Assembly: GCA_001600055.1 (NCBI GenBank)
Contig: BCIV01000002.1
Coordinates: forward strand, 376,287 to 440,286
Direction: 5' to 3'
DNA: 64,000 nucleotides
DNA from: Filobasidium wieringae
Taxonomy: Eukaryota > Basidiomycota > Tremellomycetes > Filobasidiales > Filobasidiaceae
The notes beneath the pieces are model-generated. The model was not told the DNA's origin. It saw nothing but the letters and a program-made list of their open reading frames with translations, and did not search any database. Below, piece after piece: positions 1-10,608 of the stretch (the first letter of the stretch is position 1; every line of letters begins with the position of its first letter). A program made the position numbers and the translations under genes.

Positions 1-1154
1 TCATCTTCCAAATCGCTGGAATCCACAGGGCTTGAGACCGGAGATCGTTCCCAGCACGTTTGAAGAGAATCTACCCAAATCAGCCTATGAACATGCTCTG
101 GCAGAGTATCCTATAGCTACCGTGAGCTCGCCCTCACAATGAAACCGTCATACAAATCAACTGAAACCTGCATCGATTCAAGGCAGGCGAGAAGGTGAAT
201 CGTCTGGCCTTTTAGGCACAATATGAACCTGTCGAAACTGAATCGGTTTTCCAGGCTATAGAAGTCTACGAACGTCTGGTTCGGTCTGACGACCGGAACC
301 CTCCTGATCTAGTCATAAGCGGTAGGTCCCTTACTCGACCCTCTAACACATGTCGCTCATCAGGCTCAATCCCCCCTTGTCAATTTTAGCGGATACGGTT
401 ATCCTCTATCCACCACAGCAGTCAGCCAACCCCGACGACCCAAGGAAACCGCTGGATGATTCGGAACCTTCCCGGATTCTGGAGAAGCCTTTCGATACGG
501 ATGAACAGGTTCGTTCCGATGTACTCTTCTAGCACTGGATGGACGAGAAAGACTGACCGATGGGGTCGGTCATCAGTTGAGAATGCTACAGGATATGAGC
601 GGGAAGGCTTGTGAAGTCGTGACGGGAGTCACTATTGGTTAGTGTCTCGCCCAAGGTTCGAGACCGAATCTATCGCTGATAGCAACGATATGTGTGCCAG
701 CTTTTCCTATCCTAGGAGCACCAGGGTATAGAGTGCAGTAAGTGTATCATCCATCTATCTATGTGGGAACAAACAACTGAGACGCTTTGCACCCAGATCG
801 ATGTTCGCTTCCACAATTGTGCACTTCTATGAGAACACAGTATGTACTCATTTCTGTTCCGTTAGTTATGGCTTGATGTATTTACATCTGAAAATTGTCC
901 AGGACGATATCCTCACAGCCTACGTGGATCACGGAGAAGGGCACGACCGAGCTGGAGGATTCGCCATCCAGGTAAGTGTTTCACTTTGCTTTCGGTGGCG
1001 AGAACAGTATTGATGACACTACGTTCCGTAGGGAGCAGGAGGAATCCTGGTCAAGTCGATCGAAGGGGATTACAACAACGTTGTTGGGTTTCCTACTGCT
1101 GCGTTTTGGAAATGGATGGGAGAATTATTGGAGGAGGGGACGTTCGATCAGTAG
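1..1154 (+). CDS. Maf-family nucleotide pyrophosphatase (5' partial)
   Basis: Maf proteins hydrolyse nucleoside triphosphates, often modified or non-canonical ones, to monophosphates, and so clean the nucleotide pool. Joined exons are 2-121, 183-194, 255-321, 390-508, 577-637, 701-737, 797-839, 903-971 and 1032-1154, stop TAG at 1152-1154. Family hallmarks occur in order: GLRPEIVPSTFEENLP near the start, the ADTVI strand with its acidic residue, ILEKP, the LRMLQDMSGK helix, CEVVTGV, YVDHGEGHDRAGGFAIQG and the GDYNNVVGFP loop near the C terminus. The start codon and the N-terminal LASxSPRR segment lie before base 1. Eight small introns are needed; the one at 509 uses an unusual GTTCGT donor. 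The joined frame stays open throughout. The family call is firm; the true substrate cannot be read from sequence. Confidence 0.88.
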
Positions 1155-1808
1155 ATACAGACGGATGGTGTCTGTAGGCTATCATGATATAATTGATGGT
1201 CGATGTTGGGGGACCCGCACATTGAAGATTTGGGAAGATGGCTTTGAATCGTGAGATGCCTCGACCTGTCCAACTGATATATCCCTCTCTCCTTTATCTA
1301 TCAGTCTCCGTTCGTCCATCCTTCCTTTAGCCCTTCATGTGGCCGTACTTCATCTAGTAGTCCTCCCTTTATACCTCCGCCGTCTCTAACCCTATTCATT
1401 TCCTTCAAGTCGCCCATCCACCCAAGAGATGGAATGATCAGCCTACTAATCCTGGGTTAGGGATCGTCTTCTTCTTGCCAGTGGACAAAGCTCTTGGTAA
1501 AGAGTGTACCTTCCAATCAACTACGAAGCGATGTATTTCATAGGGCTGATCTCAAGGCAACATGGGCACATGGGCAACCATAATGGGAAACGATGTGGGA
1601 TGTTTCAGAAGCGAAACACATGCTGATCTTAGGTTATGCGTTTTCGGAGGTCCCGTCGGCAACATCGGCATCGACCGAAGATTCGTCACCATTCAACTCG
1701 GACAAAGCGTCGTATGTGATCCTTCCAATCTTTAGTAGCTCCCTCTCAGATCTGCCCTGCTTAAACAAGATCAACCAATTACCATCGTCTGTCACATCGG
1801 TGTCAGCC

Positions 1809-3405
1809 ATGTCAGTGGCATCGGAAGAAAGGCCGCTACTTCAGCAACCCTCAACGAGCACAACACAGCTCTGGAAGCTCCCCATCAAAGACCGACCACC
1901 TCACGGCTCTCTCTTCTCCCGCTTATTCGCCCTTCCTACGTTTTTACTAGGATGCATCGCCATATTGACCGTTCAGACCTGGTTCTACCCTGCTTGGGTA
2001 CTCATGAAGGTCTTTGGGGAGAGAAGCTGGTTCGGTAGCGTATTCGAATGGGGGGTCGGACGTACTAAACAGATGTTTGGGATGCTTCGTGAGTTGATTG
2101 CCTAGTCTACAGAAGGGAGTAGCTGATCTGAAAATTGGCCTGTAGTGATAATCGTATTTACTACTTTCTGTCCTACGAGTATAACCATATCCACTCCCTC
2201 GGACACACGTACAACCCTCCCCCTCTCGACCCTCATTGCCCTGGATCCCACAACTAATCGACCGATAGGTCTGAACCTTCCCAAGAACCTGGTCATCATG
2301 GCAAATCATCAGGCATATTTGGACTGGATGGTCGTATGGATTATAGGGTACCTCAGTGTCACTCCTGCTGATGAGAAGGAGAAGAGCGCAGGGTGGAAGG
2401 ATAAGGGTCATGGAAGTCGGAGTATCATTATTCTATTGAAGAAACAGCTGAAACACCTTCCGATTGTTGGATGGGGAATGTGAGATGGTCTGAGTTCTTT
2501 CGCTTCCCCTTCCTGGCTGACTTAAAGAGCTGTTCTGGAAATAGGCAATTCTACCGATTCATCTTCCTCTCCCGATCATGGGCGTCCGATCAACGTAACC
2601 TAACGCTAGCTCTTTCGGACCTATCAACTCGAGCCAAACGACGACCTCAGGATGGGTTATGGCTGACAATCTTTCCCGAGGGTACTATTACGAGTGACGA
2701 AGAACGAGCAAAGAGCGAGAGGTTCAGTAAGAGGGAAAAAATGGTTAGTCTTCTACCAGAGATGGTTCGGTTATCTTGAGAGCTGAAATGATTTTTATGG
2801 ATTTATCAGCCCGACTTTACAAACGTCCTGCAACCTAGATCTACGGGACTCCAGTTCTGCTTGAAGACGCTTTTACCTCAGATGCCAGATCTAAAAGTAT
2901 TGGATTTGACTATCGGGTATCCTGGGGTTCCTCGAGCGGGTTATGCGCAGGAATGGTCAGTCCAGTGCGATCAGATGTGTCTTTATGGATGAGAAGCTGA
3001 TGACGATCGGGCTGTAGGTACGGATTGAAATCGGTCTTTCTCATGGCCGTGTCCCCGCCAACCGTTCATGTGCACGTCAGGCTGATCGATCCTCTGATCG
3101 AACCCATTCCGGGGGTTTCTTCACCTACCGTTTCACCGCAACTATCGCGAGGGGGAGATAAGACCGAACATCCCACTGGTTTAGCTACGGAAGAGGAGGC
3201 CAGAGCTTTCGGAGATTGGTTGAGGGATAGGTGGAAGGATAAGGAAGTGTTGATTGATGGGTTTGTCGGTTCGGAGTGGACTGGGTTCGGAGAACCGTCT
3301 AGCAGGTCGAGTTTACAGCTTTGGGGAGAGAAGGAGCAAGATGAGAGGAAACGAAAGGAGGAGTTGAAGGCTGAGGGGATGGTTGAGCTTGCTGTTAGGC
3401 TATGA
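1809..3405 (+). CDS. Lysophospholipid acyltransferase (LPLAT/PlsC family)
   Basis: Likely transfers an acyl chain from acyl-CoA to a lysophospholipid in the ER membrane; closest in style to the yeast Cst26 / animal LCLAT1-AGPAT5 group. Exons: 1809-2088, 2146-2479, 2545-2743, 2810-2955, 3018-3405. Residues about 35-70 form a hydrophobic membrane segment. The HX4D catalytic motif appears as NHQAYLDW, and the substrate-binding FPEGT motif as FPEGTITSDEE. Both sit at the usual spacing, with the conserved VGW between them. The start at 1809 (MSVASEERPLL) is the only ATG that leads directly into the acidic N terminus seen in fungal relatives; an in-frame upstream ATG at 1593 would add an unlikely extension. 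The C terminus is charged, with no retrieval signal that I recognise. Family call strong; acyl-acceptor specificity unknown. Confidence 0.85.
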
Positions 3406-3843
3406 GGTGTTGTTTGTAATCGTTAGTCGTCATCATTGATATGCATCATGTACCCGTATTCTGCCATATGACACGCATGATACGACTTGCCGTGTGACGT
3501 GTCCGACAATCGACCTCGATTCGAGAGTGCAAAAAGTTGCACCCCTCGTTCCCCCGTTAAATCGAATCCAACTTCCGCCATACGACTTGAACTGAAGGCT
3601 TCGTATACGCGGCTGGGACGTATGTACAGTATCTTCACTCCCGGGAGATACTACTCACAACCGCTCGTTTTAGTAAAAAACGGCGCGTTCATCAGGTTTG
3701 GGGCACACCGCGCCCTGGCGCCATGGCCGAACACCGAAGGTAATCATCACCATCCACGATCTCTTTCATACTGTAACTAGCTATTACCAATTCTACAACA
3801 CGGCAATCCACATTCTTTGCACTGGCTACAGATTTCTGCAGGC
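3406..3843. other. Intergenic region without recognisable gene
   Basis: Lies between the acyltransferase stop and the first small exon of the PQ-loop gene. Short open frames on both strands resemble no family. It should hold the terminator of the upstream gene and the promoter of the downstream one. No clear TATA box or repeat was seen. Confidence 0.5.
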
Positions 3844-5206
3844 ATGCTTGAAACCTGCTCCGAAGTAGGCTTCTTACCTTGAACCAAACCATTGCAGCAA
3901 GCTAATTGGAACCCTTTGACAGAGCCATGATCTACGGACAACCCTTCTTTCCACTGGAATCTGCATAGGTCTCATAATCAGTTACCTCCCTCAGGTTAAA
4001 TCCACGCCTATAAGCCTAATAGGATCTCATCGCTGACGATCTGTCGCATTATGATTCCAGTTCATAAGGATAATACAAGCCAAGTCGTCGGAAGGTTTCT
4101 CCCCGGTAAGCACAATCATTCCGCTATGTCCCGGGATACTAGCACACCTTGATTCTCACGAGCGGTCGCTTGTATGAGTTTAGTGGTTCTTGTTGCTAGG
4201 GGCAACATCAAGTACCTCGGGTATGCTAAATATCTGGATCTTACAATGGCCAGTGGTCAAGTGCTGCAAAGTGATCGTGAGCACTACTTAATTTCCCCAA
4301 TCAAGAGATATTCCCGGTTACGATCATCTCCATTGTGACTAGAAAGGAGGCTCGTGCTTCGAACAGACTCTCGGAATAGCTCAAGTAACCCTACAATGGG
4401 CTTGCTTCTCTTTCCTGTATGTTGAGCTGATTCGTCATCAGCATTCCTCATGACCCCTGACATCAACGCTTGATCTCTAGCTTTCTGCTGTACATCTACT
4501 ACTTCCCTCCTCATTTGAAATATGTTCAAGTGATTGGATCCAGTGAGGGAACGATGACCGAAGAGACTCCATTGATACGGGAACGCGAGGAGGAGGCTGA
4601 AGGGGAAATCAAATTGACTGGGTCGGCAGAATGGAGGTTGGCTGTTACTCTCGCTATAGCTGTCGCGGTACATCTGTCAGTATTCACGACTACAACTCTT
4701 CTATCGTGTCATTTGCTGATGTGTGTGGCGTTCAAAGGTCTGTCCTGACGATTTTAACCGTCGTCTTCCTCTTCCGCCTTCCTCTCTCTCCTTTAAACCG
4801 CCTCGACCCGCTCCTCTACACCTACGCCCAGTTCCTTGGGATTTCTGCTACAGCCTTGACTTTCCTGCAATATGCTCCTCAAATCATCCGAACCTATAGG
4901 CTCAAGATCGTCGGTGCACTGAGTATTAGCATGATGTTGATCCAAGTCCCAGGGAGTGCAATGTTCGTTGGAAGCCTTATAGGAAGAGAAGGGGTAGAGT
5001 GGAGTGCTTGGTTACCTTACGCGTTTGCAGGAAGTATGCAGGCGGTTTTATTAGTGAGTCTTTCCCCTTGCCTTAAGAGAGTGACATGGGTCTGACGCGG
5101 GCCTGGATGTCAGTTCATGTGCTTGATGTGGAAAGTTCGTCAGAGAAATCACGGACAGGATGATTTTGGTAACCCAATAGTAGTAGAGGAGGATGAACGG
5201 GAATGA
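3844..5206 (+). CDS. PQ-loop repeat membrane protein
   Basis: Fungal PQ-loop proteins are seven-helix membrane proteins of the vacuole or Golgi, related to cystinosin-type transporters; no function is assigned to this subgroup. Exons: 3844-3864 (MLETCSE), 3923-3994, 4061-4105, 4184-4276, 4343-4416, 4481-4705, 4738-5053, 5114-5206. The first PQ motif is SYLPQ followed by KSSEGFSPWFLLLGATSS; the second is QYAPQIIRTYRLKIVGALS. GIAQVTLQW and the FLLYIYYFPPHLKY helix match the subgroup. The tail WKVRQRNHGQDD is typical of the family end. The start was chosen because it gives a short Cys-containing N terminus and a 58-nt intron with a CTAAT branch site. The 4706-4737 intron is only 32 nt; see findings. 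Family call strong, one splice junction uncertain. Confidence 0.78.
4706..4737 (+). other. Putative 32-nt intron
   Basis: Starts GTGTCA, contains CTGAT and ends CAAAG. It is the only GT-AG pair I found that keeps both flanking hydrophobic segments of the PQ-loop protein in frame (phase 2). Confidence 0.5.
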
Positions 5207-5321
5207 GGTTCATTATTTAGTAGGTTATGTATCTGTTTTTCATGCGTTGGTCTTTTAAACTAATCTGGTATGCTACAGACGGTTCTAGTTGTATTAACGA
5301 TTTCTACGGTATTATATCCTA

Positions 5322-6596
5322 TCACGATCCTTCTTCGAACATAGACGCTTCCATGAAGTACGGGTTGAAAGTCTTGTCACCTTGAGCGGTGAAACTCAAA
5401 GACGCCTTGCACTCGTCGGGTCGAGGAGTTCCAGGCCGGGGAGAGAGTTCGAGAGAATTGTTCAGAATGGTCATCCAGCTTGACGATGTGCTGGCAGATT
5501 CAGTAGGTGAGGCGCTTTGCGTAGGCTCGATAGGTGAGATGGGTACCGAGAGAGTTACGACCTTCTCGGTAGATCCTCGTCGCAGCAAGGAAGGTGGGGT
5601 GGGGCCTTTAGGAGCAGCTTGTAAAGTCGACGTAAAGTATCCGGCGGTCTTGTTATGGTTCGAACCACCTATGACGGCAGTCAAACCAGAGTACATGACC
5701 AAGGGTCGGAGAGAAGGGGAGAAGAGGGGTTGCATTCCCTCTGCACAAGTCATTCCGCTTCGGGTTCGGATGAAACTAGGTCGCGAGGGAAGTTCGATAC
5801 TGGGGTGAGAAGCTCGGCGGGGTGGAACGATGGTTTGCAACTCCGGAACAAGGTGGAAGCTTCGAGTCATCCCGGTCGTCTTCGGAGTTTGAGCTACGGT
5901 CGGAATTGCGATGGTAAGACCAGCTCGAGACGCTTTAGTGCTCCTCTTCAAGTTTATCTGGCTAATGGCGTCCGTGCAGAAACTGATCTTCCGACTGATA
6001 GGCGATCGTGGCTGAGACGAAACACTCATAGGTCGAGGAGAGGACGGGCCTGCGTTAGCGGTACAAAGGGAAGACCTAGACCGAGTCCAAGATGCCCGAC
6101 AGTCCGTAGTAGAGGAAGAGAAGTCGTACTTCTTCAAGGCAGATCGTTTTGATTCAAGAGCTTTGGCGATTTCGATCTCGTTGAACGAACAGCCGAATTC
6201 AATGTGACCGATCTCAGGTTTGGTCTCGTCCATGGCATTGTAAAGACCGATAGGAGAGGAGAAGGGGGTCATAGCCTCGTCACTTGAAGATGAAGAGGAT
6301 GAGACGGATTCGAGAGAGTGGGGCTTGTTGATTTCCTCGTTGACGGTAGTCCAAGTCGTTTCGTTCTCGCGAGCCGTGGCTGATTGATCTCCGAGACCAG
6401 ACTTGCTGACCTGTTCATTGGGGAAGTAGGAGACTTCATCGAGAAGAGACAACCCAATCTCAGATACGGAGGAAAGCTCAAGTCCGTGATTAGTGTAGGA
6501 GTCTTCAACCTTGGCAAGACCATTGACTGAGTAAGTCGGCGCTTCGAACGATCCTTGCAAGTTGCGACCGGCGCAGACGAGGACAAAACTTTCCAT
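5322..6596 (-). CDS. Ser-rich protein of unknown function
   Basis: A 424-codon uninterrupted frame on the minus strand, stop at 5322. It matches no family I recognise. The product is rich in Ser, Pro, Thr and Arg, with an eight-residue Ser run around residue 100 and many SP/TP sites plus RxxS sites, as in intrinsically disordered phosphoproteins. No membrane segment or catalytic motif is evident. Short blocks such as IGHIEFGCSFNEIEIAKALE look ordered. The start is uncertain: a TATA box at 6875-6881 points to transcription from about 6840, and the first ATG after it, at 6724 (MSSPIDTTSPPPRP), is in another frame. Either an intron joins the two, or translation begins at 6596. Length and low repetition make it likely to be coding. 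Confidence 0.6.
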   Translation of the reverse strand: MESFVLVCAGRNLQGSFEAPTYSVNGLAKVEDSYTNHGLELSSVSEIGLSLLDEVSYFPNEQVSKSGLGDQSATARENETTWTTVNEEINKPHSLESVSSSSSSSDEAMTPFSSPIGLYNAMDETKPEIGHIEFGCSFNEIEIAKALESKRSALKKYDFSSSTTDCRASWTRSRSSLCTANAGPSSPRPMSVSSQPRSPISRKISFCTDAISQINLKRSTKASRAGLTIAIPTVAQTPKTTGMTRSFHLVPELQTIVPPRRASHPSIELPSRPSFIRTRSGMTCAEGMQPLFSPSLRPLVMYSGLTAVIGGSNHNKTAGYFTSTLQAAPKGPTPPSLLRRGSTEKVVTLSVPISPIEPTQSASPTESASTSSSWMTILNNSLELSPRPGTPRPDECKASLSFTAQGDKTFNPYFMEASMFEEGS

Positions 6597-6724
6597 CGAG
6601 CCTGTAGGGGAGGTCGCTTCGCTGTCAGTGGGGCTACCGACGGAAGCGAGGGAACGAGTCGAGGCCTCAAAGGGCTTCGAGCGGGCCTGGGAGGAGGACT
6701 GGTAGTGTCAATGGGAGAAGACAT

Positions 6725-7636
6725 GAGATTGACTTTACGTGCTTGCGTTCTGTATTGTAGAATGGTTGAAGTAAGTAATCAAGCGACGAAGCCAGTTAGT
6801 CGTTGATCGTTCAAGGTGATGAGTTGGACGAGAAGCAGTAAGAAAGATGGGAAGTAAGTTCAAGTTGAGAGGGATTATATAGCCAAACGGAAGACGTACG
6901 AACGTCTGAAAAACGCGGGATCAAGAACTACGCGCGTCCAGTTTGAAACGCAATTCAGGTCGTTTAGGCTCCGTTCGCCACGCGAAACTAGCGAGAAGTA
7001 CCCAGAAAGGGAAGTGATCACGTCGTCGACGGTTAGAGATGATCAGTTGCAGTAACCGGCCGGAGAAGATTGATAGCCGTGTGGAACAGCCGTAGATGTG
7101 ACAGCCGTTCTGAACGGTCGCGCTAGAAAGAGCCGTTGAACAGGAACGGTAGGTCTTCTATGACGAGGGTGACCTTATCATAACCTTCGCTACCGCTGCC
7201 CGCTCTACCATCTACTCCTTCCTCTCTTGCTCTCCAGCCGCTTCTCCGGCGGACGCCGAGGAGGATACAGAATAGCCCCTTGGGAACGCCAACAAGCAGA
7301 ATGAGGAGGACAGCCGGGGAGAACACGACGTCAGAAGCATGCGTATCGATCAAGAACGATATCCTAGATATAATCTATTCCTAAAACCATAGAATCCCAA
7401 TACATTCTGTCTCACTAGGTTTTAGCATGACTCGGCAACTTCTCGCTCAAGCAATTGCGCATGTAACTCCAGTTTCACTTTCATCGACCTCATATTCCCG
7501 CCATCTTTCTTCCAGCACAACTGGTAAGGTCACGAGTGCTCTTACCATCGTAGAATTCCGAGAATGAGTCCATGGTGCGCAATTATCATTTGTTGTGATA
7601 GAAAACCCGATTCATACAGAGTGACGCGTATTACAA
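6725..7636. promoter_or_regulatory. Upstream region of the Ser-rich gene, with TATA box
   Basis: About 900 bp between the Ser-rich gene and the 3' end of eIF3b, with no supported gene. A TATATAA box read on the minus strand sits at 6875-6881, roughly 150 bp before the first minus-strand ATG at 6724. Several short G/C-rich dyads and repeated GAACGG/CCGTTC words lie around 7080-7150. Confidence 0.5.
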
Positions 7637-10422
7637 TCAATCTTCTATCTGCTCGGTCTCCTCCAAGATGTCCTCGACAATCTCCTCCACCGTCTCTAGA
7701 TCGCCATCGTCGGTCTTTTGCTCCACGGTTCCTGCGCTCTGTTTCTCCGCGGCCAACTCCTTGGCCCTCTTCGATCTCCAAGCGTTCCATTCGTCGATCA
7801 ACCTCTTCCTGTGAGCCAACAACTCGGCCGAAACGTTGGATTCCTCCGCAGCGTCCTCCTCGTCGAACTGTTTGCTGTACTCTCGGAGGTTCTTCCTGAC
7901 TCGCTTCTGGTCCTCCTTGGCCAACATGGTAGCAGGTCTTGGTCGCCACACGAACTGCTTGAATTTTTCGAGAGGATGCTTCTGCAAGTCTTGTCCCTTG
8001 AAGTCCCAGATGTTGTATCCGGTCTCGGGCTGAGCGTGAAACGAGCGAGAGTCAGGCTGTGCCAATTTTTCGAAACGAAGTCACAATCTAGACTCACGGA
8101 TTGTCGGAACGCGCTGGCGCTCGAGGCAAGGTACCTACCCGAAGGATCCCAAGCGATTTCGGACATCCCAAAGTGCTCACCAGTAGCCAACAATTGCATG
8201 TTGGCACCGGGATCGGCGACATCTCGCTTGTTGACGGTATCGTCGATGGTAAAGTCGAGATCCCAGAACTCGATGTCGTACTTGACACCCGAACCGACAG
8301 TGGCAAGAGCGACGAATCGCCCCTTCGGCGCCCAAGCTATCGTGTTGACAGTCTTGTTCTCCAATTGACCTGTACGTCGGACGGGTCTCATCAGTTCCCT
8401 ATTGTTCTTTCATGTCGATCCCTCAATTTCTACTCACGCATGAGCTTGAAATCACCCTTCTTGGGGTCCAAGTAGTAGAACTCGACAGCGGTCTTGAGCA
8501 CAACACCAGGTGCCATATGGGCGGGGTTGGGATCGGCACAAGTGATCGCAGCAAATCGGTTGCCTGAAGGTTCCCAAGCGAACTGCGTGCAGGTCTCTAC
8601 GAAATCCATAAGAACGACATCAAAACGTATTCGATCTACACTGATTCCACTCGCACGATGGGACTCACCCTTGAGCTCGATAGTCTCCACAGGGTAGTTC
8701 TTCTCCTTGACCCTGAACAACTCAAAGTTCGAGAAAGTGCTTCGCTTGCTCTTGACCCTATCGACCTTGACACTGAGGTAAGTTCCTTGGTCTTGCCAAT
8801 GGAGTTTACACTGCACGAGGATAGATCGTATCAGCTTCTTGCTTTCATTCCCAAGATGTAGTCCATAGCATCTCTCCAGAAACTCACGTCATTGACGTTG
8901 AACAAGTTCTTACTCCTTAACACGTTCCTGCTAGGGATGGCCATCAAGCTGACTCTAGCGGGCTGATTTCCACCCTCAGGGGTCCAGTAGGCGAACATGT
9001 TTTCCTTCTTCTCCCCCAATTCCCTATCGGGACACCACTCAAAGTCCAAAACCCCTTCTATCTTGATCGATTTCTTCTCCAACAAACCCATCGAGGGGAG
9101 TTCATAGACCGAGATCTGGGCTCCCAAGTGACACCTAGCGACGTACTTGTCATCCGGGGACCAACGCAAGAGTGGCCAGGCCATTTTTCGAGGGGCAGGA
9201 ACGTCCTTGGGGTCCACACCTTCCGGGACGACAGGGGCCTTGACGGGTTTCTCACCGGGGAAAGTACGCAGTAATAAACCAGTCTTTACCTCCCACACGG
9301 CGATCTGATTCCCCTCGTCCTCCGGTCCGAATTGCCTAGGATCTTGAGGAGCGTTCTCGTCCTTTGGTGCTTTAGGGACGATAGATTCAGGGGACCAGGT
9401 CACCAAGTATTTCTCGCATGGGGAGAAATCGAACAATTTTACTCCGGCGTGGGTGAATCGCTGCAAGGGGTTGTTTTGGAATGATTTTCCTGACCAAAGG
9501 GCAACACCGATTCGGTGCAAGGTGGTCAAGAAGGTTCCCTGAGGTGACCAAGAGACGTAAAGTTCTCCCCATCGCTACAGGAAGTTGCCACGATCACGTC
9601 AGCCTGGGATATCCTCTCCAGCGGCATAACCCTCGACCGACTCACAGGTTCAGGAGTAACCGCAGGCTCCCCCGCGCCACCCCTTCCGATCCAGTTCAAA
9701 TCCACCTGATCTCCCTTATAAGTCACGTACTGATCCCTCCCAGCCTCATCGGCCAACCAACTCTTCAAATGTTCTTGTGGCTGGATCTCAGTATCTTCGA
9801 CCCATCCTCGTGGGGTGGAAGAGGAATCGATGGGGAGGGTAGAGTAACGTTCAATGTCCCCGAATCTGTTGACGTGGAGACGGTTCTTTCCGAAAAGAGT
9901 TCCGTCTAGGTTTCGGAGGGCGGCAGTGGCTTCTGCTACAGTGGGGTAGGTGAGGAAGAGGAATCTATCGCGTTTTAGGTGAGATGGTTTCGATCGATTG
10001 TGTTAGTCAAATGGACCGGGGTTTCGAAATGGGACCGGCCAGACTCACCCTTTGTTGCTATCACCCTCTTGATCCCAAGGCATCTCCATATCCTCGTAAC
10101 TACCATCTTCCCTCTGTTTCCCACTCAAAGGAGAACCAGCCTTAGCAAATTGTTGACGAGCACGGTCGAGCAGTTTCTGACGACGATCTGAGTTTACTGA
10201 AGGGAGGTTGTCTACTACCAAAACGTTATCAAGACCGGAGAGCATGTCGAGTTGATATCTAGTCGGGAGGAATTAGGAGCGAGGCAATGGAATGAGCTTC
10301 GAGTTCGCGTATTATAATTCGATTGTAACTTTGTCAACTCACCTCTCCTCGATCTCGGTATAGTCGATATCCTCGTCATCGTCATCGTAGTGTTGAGCCG
10401 GTACGTTATCTGGAACAGGCAT
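7637..10422 (-). CDS. PRT1: Translation initiation factor eIF3 subunit b
   Basis: Scaffold subunit of eIF3 that helps recruit mRNA and initiator tRNA to the 40S subunit in the cytoplasm. Exons in minus order: 10422-10343, 10258-10049, 9964-9646, 9574-8888, 8810-8669, 8596-8438, 8369-8098, 8056-7637. This gives 762 residues, essentially the yeast length. An acidic N terminus (YDDDDEDIDY) precedes an RRM with VLVVDNLP as RNP2-like strand and GFLFLTYPT as RNP1. A WD-type beta-propeller follows, with YVSWSPQGTFL, KLFDFSPCEKYLVTWSP, FAWEPSGNRFAAI and IAWDPSGRYLASS blades. The C-terminal helix includes FVWRPRP and RLIDEWNAWR. The start fits a short acidic leader after AAAAC. It is divergent from the RPAP3-like gene, 186 bp away. 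Confidence 0.96.
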
Positions 10423-10543
10423 GTTTTGGGTATGTGTGCGAGTGTTTGAGGGGAGAGAGAAACCTAGAACCTGCAGAAATGGAATGAATTGTCCGTGAAC
10501 GAGCCAGAGGTCAAGTGCTTATTGTTGAGCGAAAAGGATGAAA

Positions 10544-10558
10544 CGCGCTTCTAATTGG
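10544..10558 (-). promoter_or_regulatory. CCAAT-like + AGAAGCGCG element upstream of eIF3b
   Basis: On the minus strand this reads CCAATTAGAAGCGCG, 122 bp upstream of the eIF3b ATG and within the bidirectional promoter shared with the RPAP3-like gene. Near-copies lie at 29568-29582 and 40557-40571 at similar distances from other minus-strand genes. Confidence 0.45.
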
Positions 10559-10608
10559 CGCTGAGAAGGGCGAAATACCGTCATAACGCTGATGCGCTTA
10601 GCGGAGAG

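Noticed and set aside
1593..1808. N-terminal extension of the acyltransferase from ATG 1593
   Set aside because: The extra 72 residues are Ser/Thr-rich without family similarity, while the ATG at 1809 gives the usual start.
3423..3892. Frames on both strands before the PQ-loop gene
   Set aside because: Low similarity to any protein and cut by the first exon and intron of the PQ-loop gene.
7564..9909. Several plus-strand frames over the eIF3b gene
   Set aside because: They are antisense shadows with Arg/Ser/Pro-rich, non-conserved products; the minus strand carries the full eIF3b profile.
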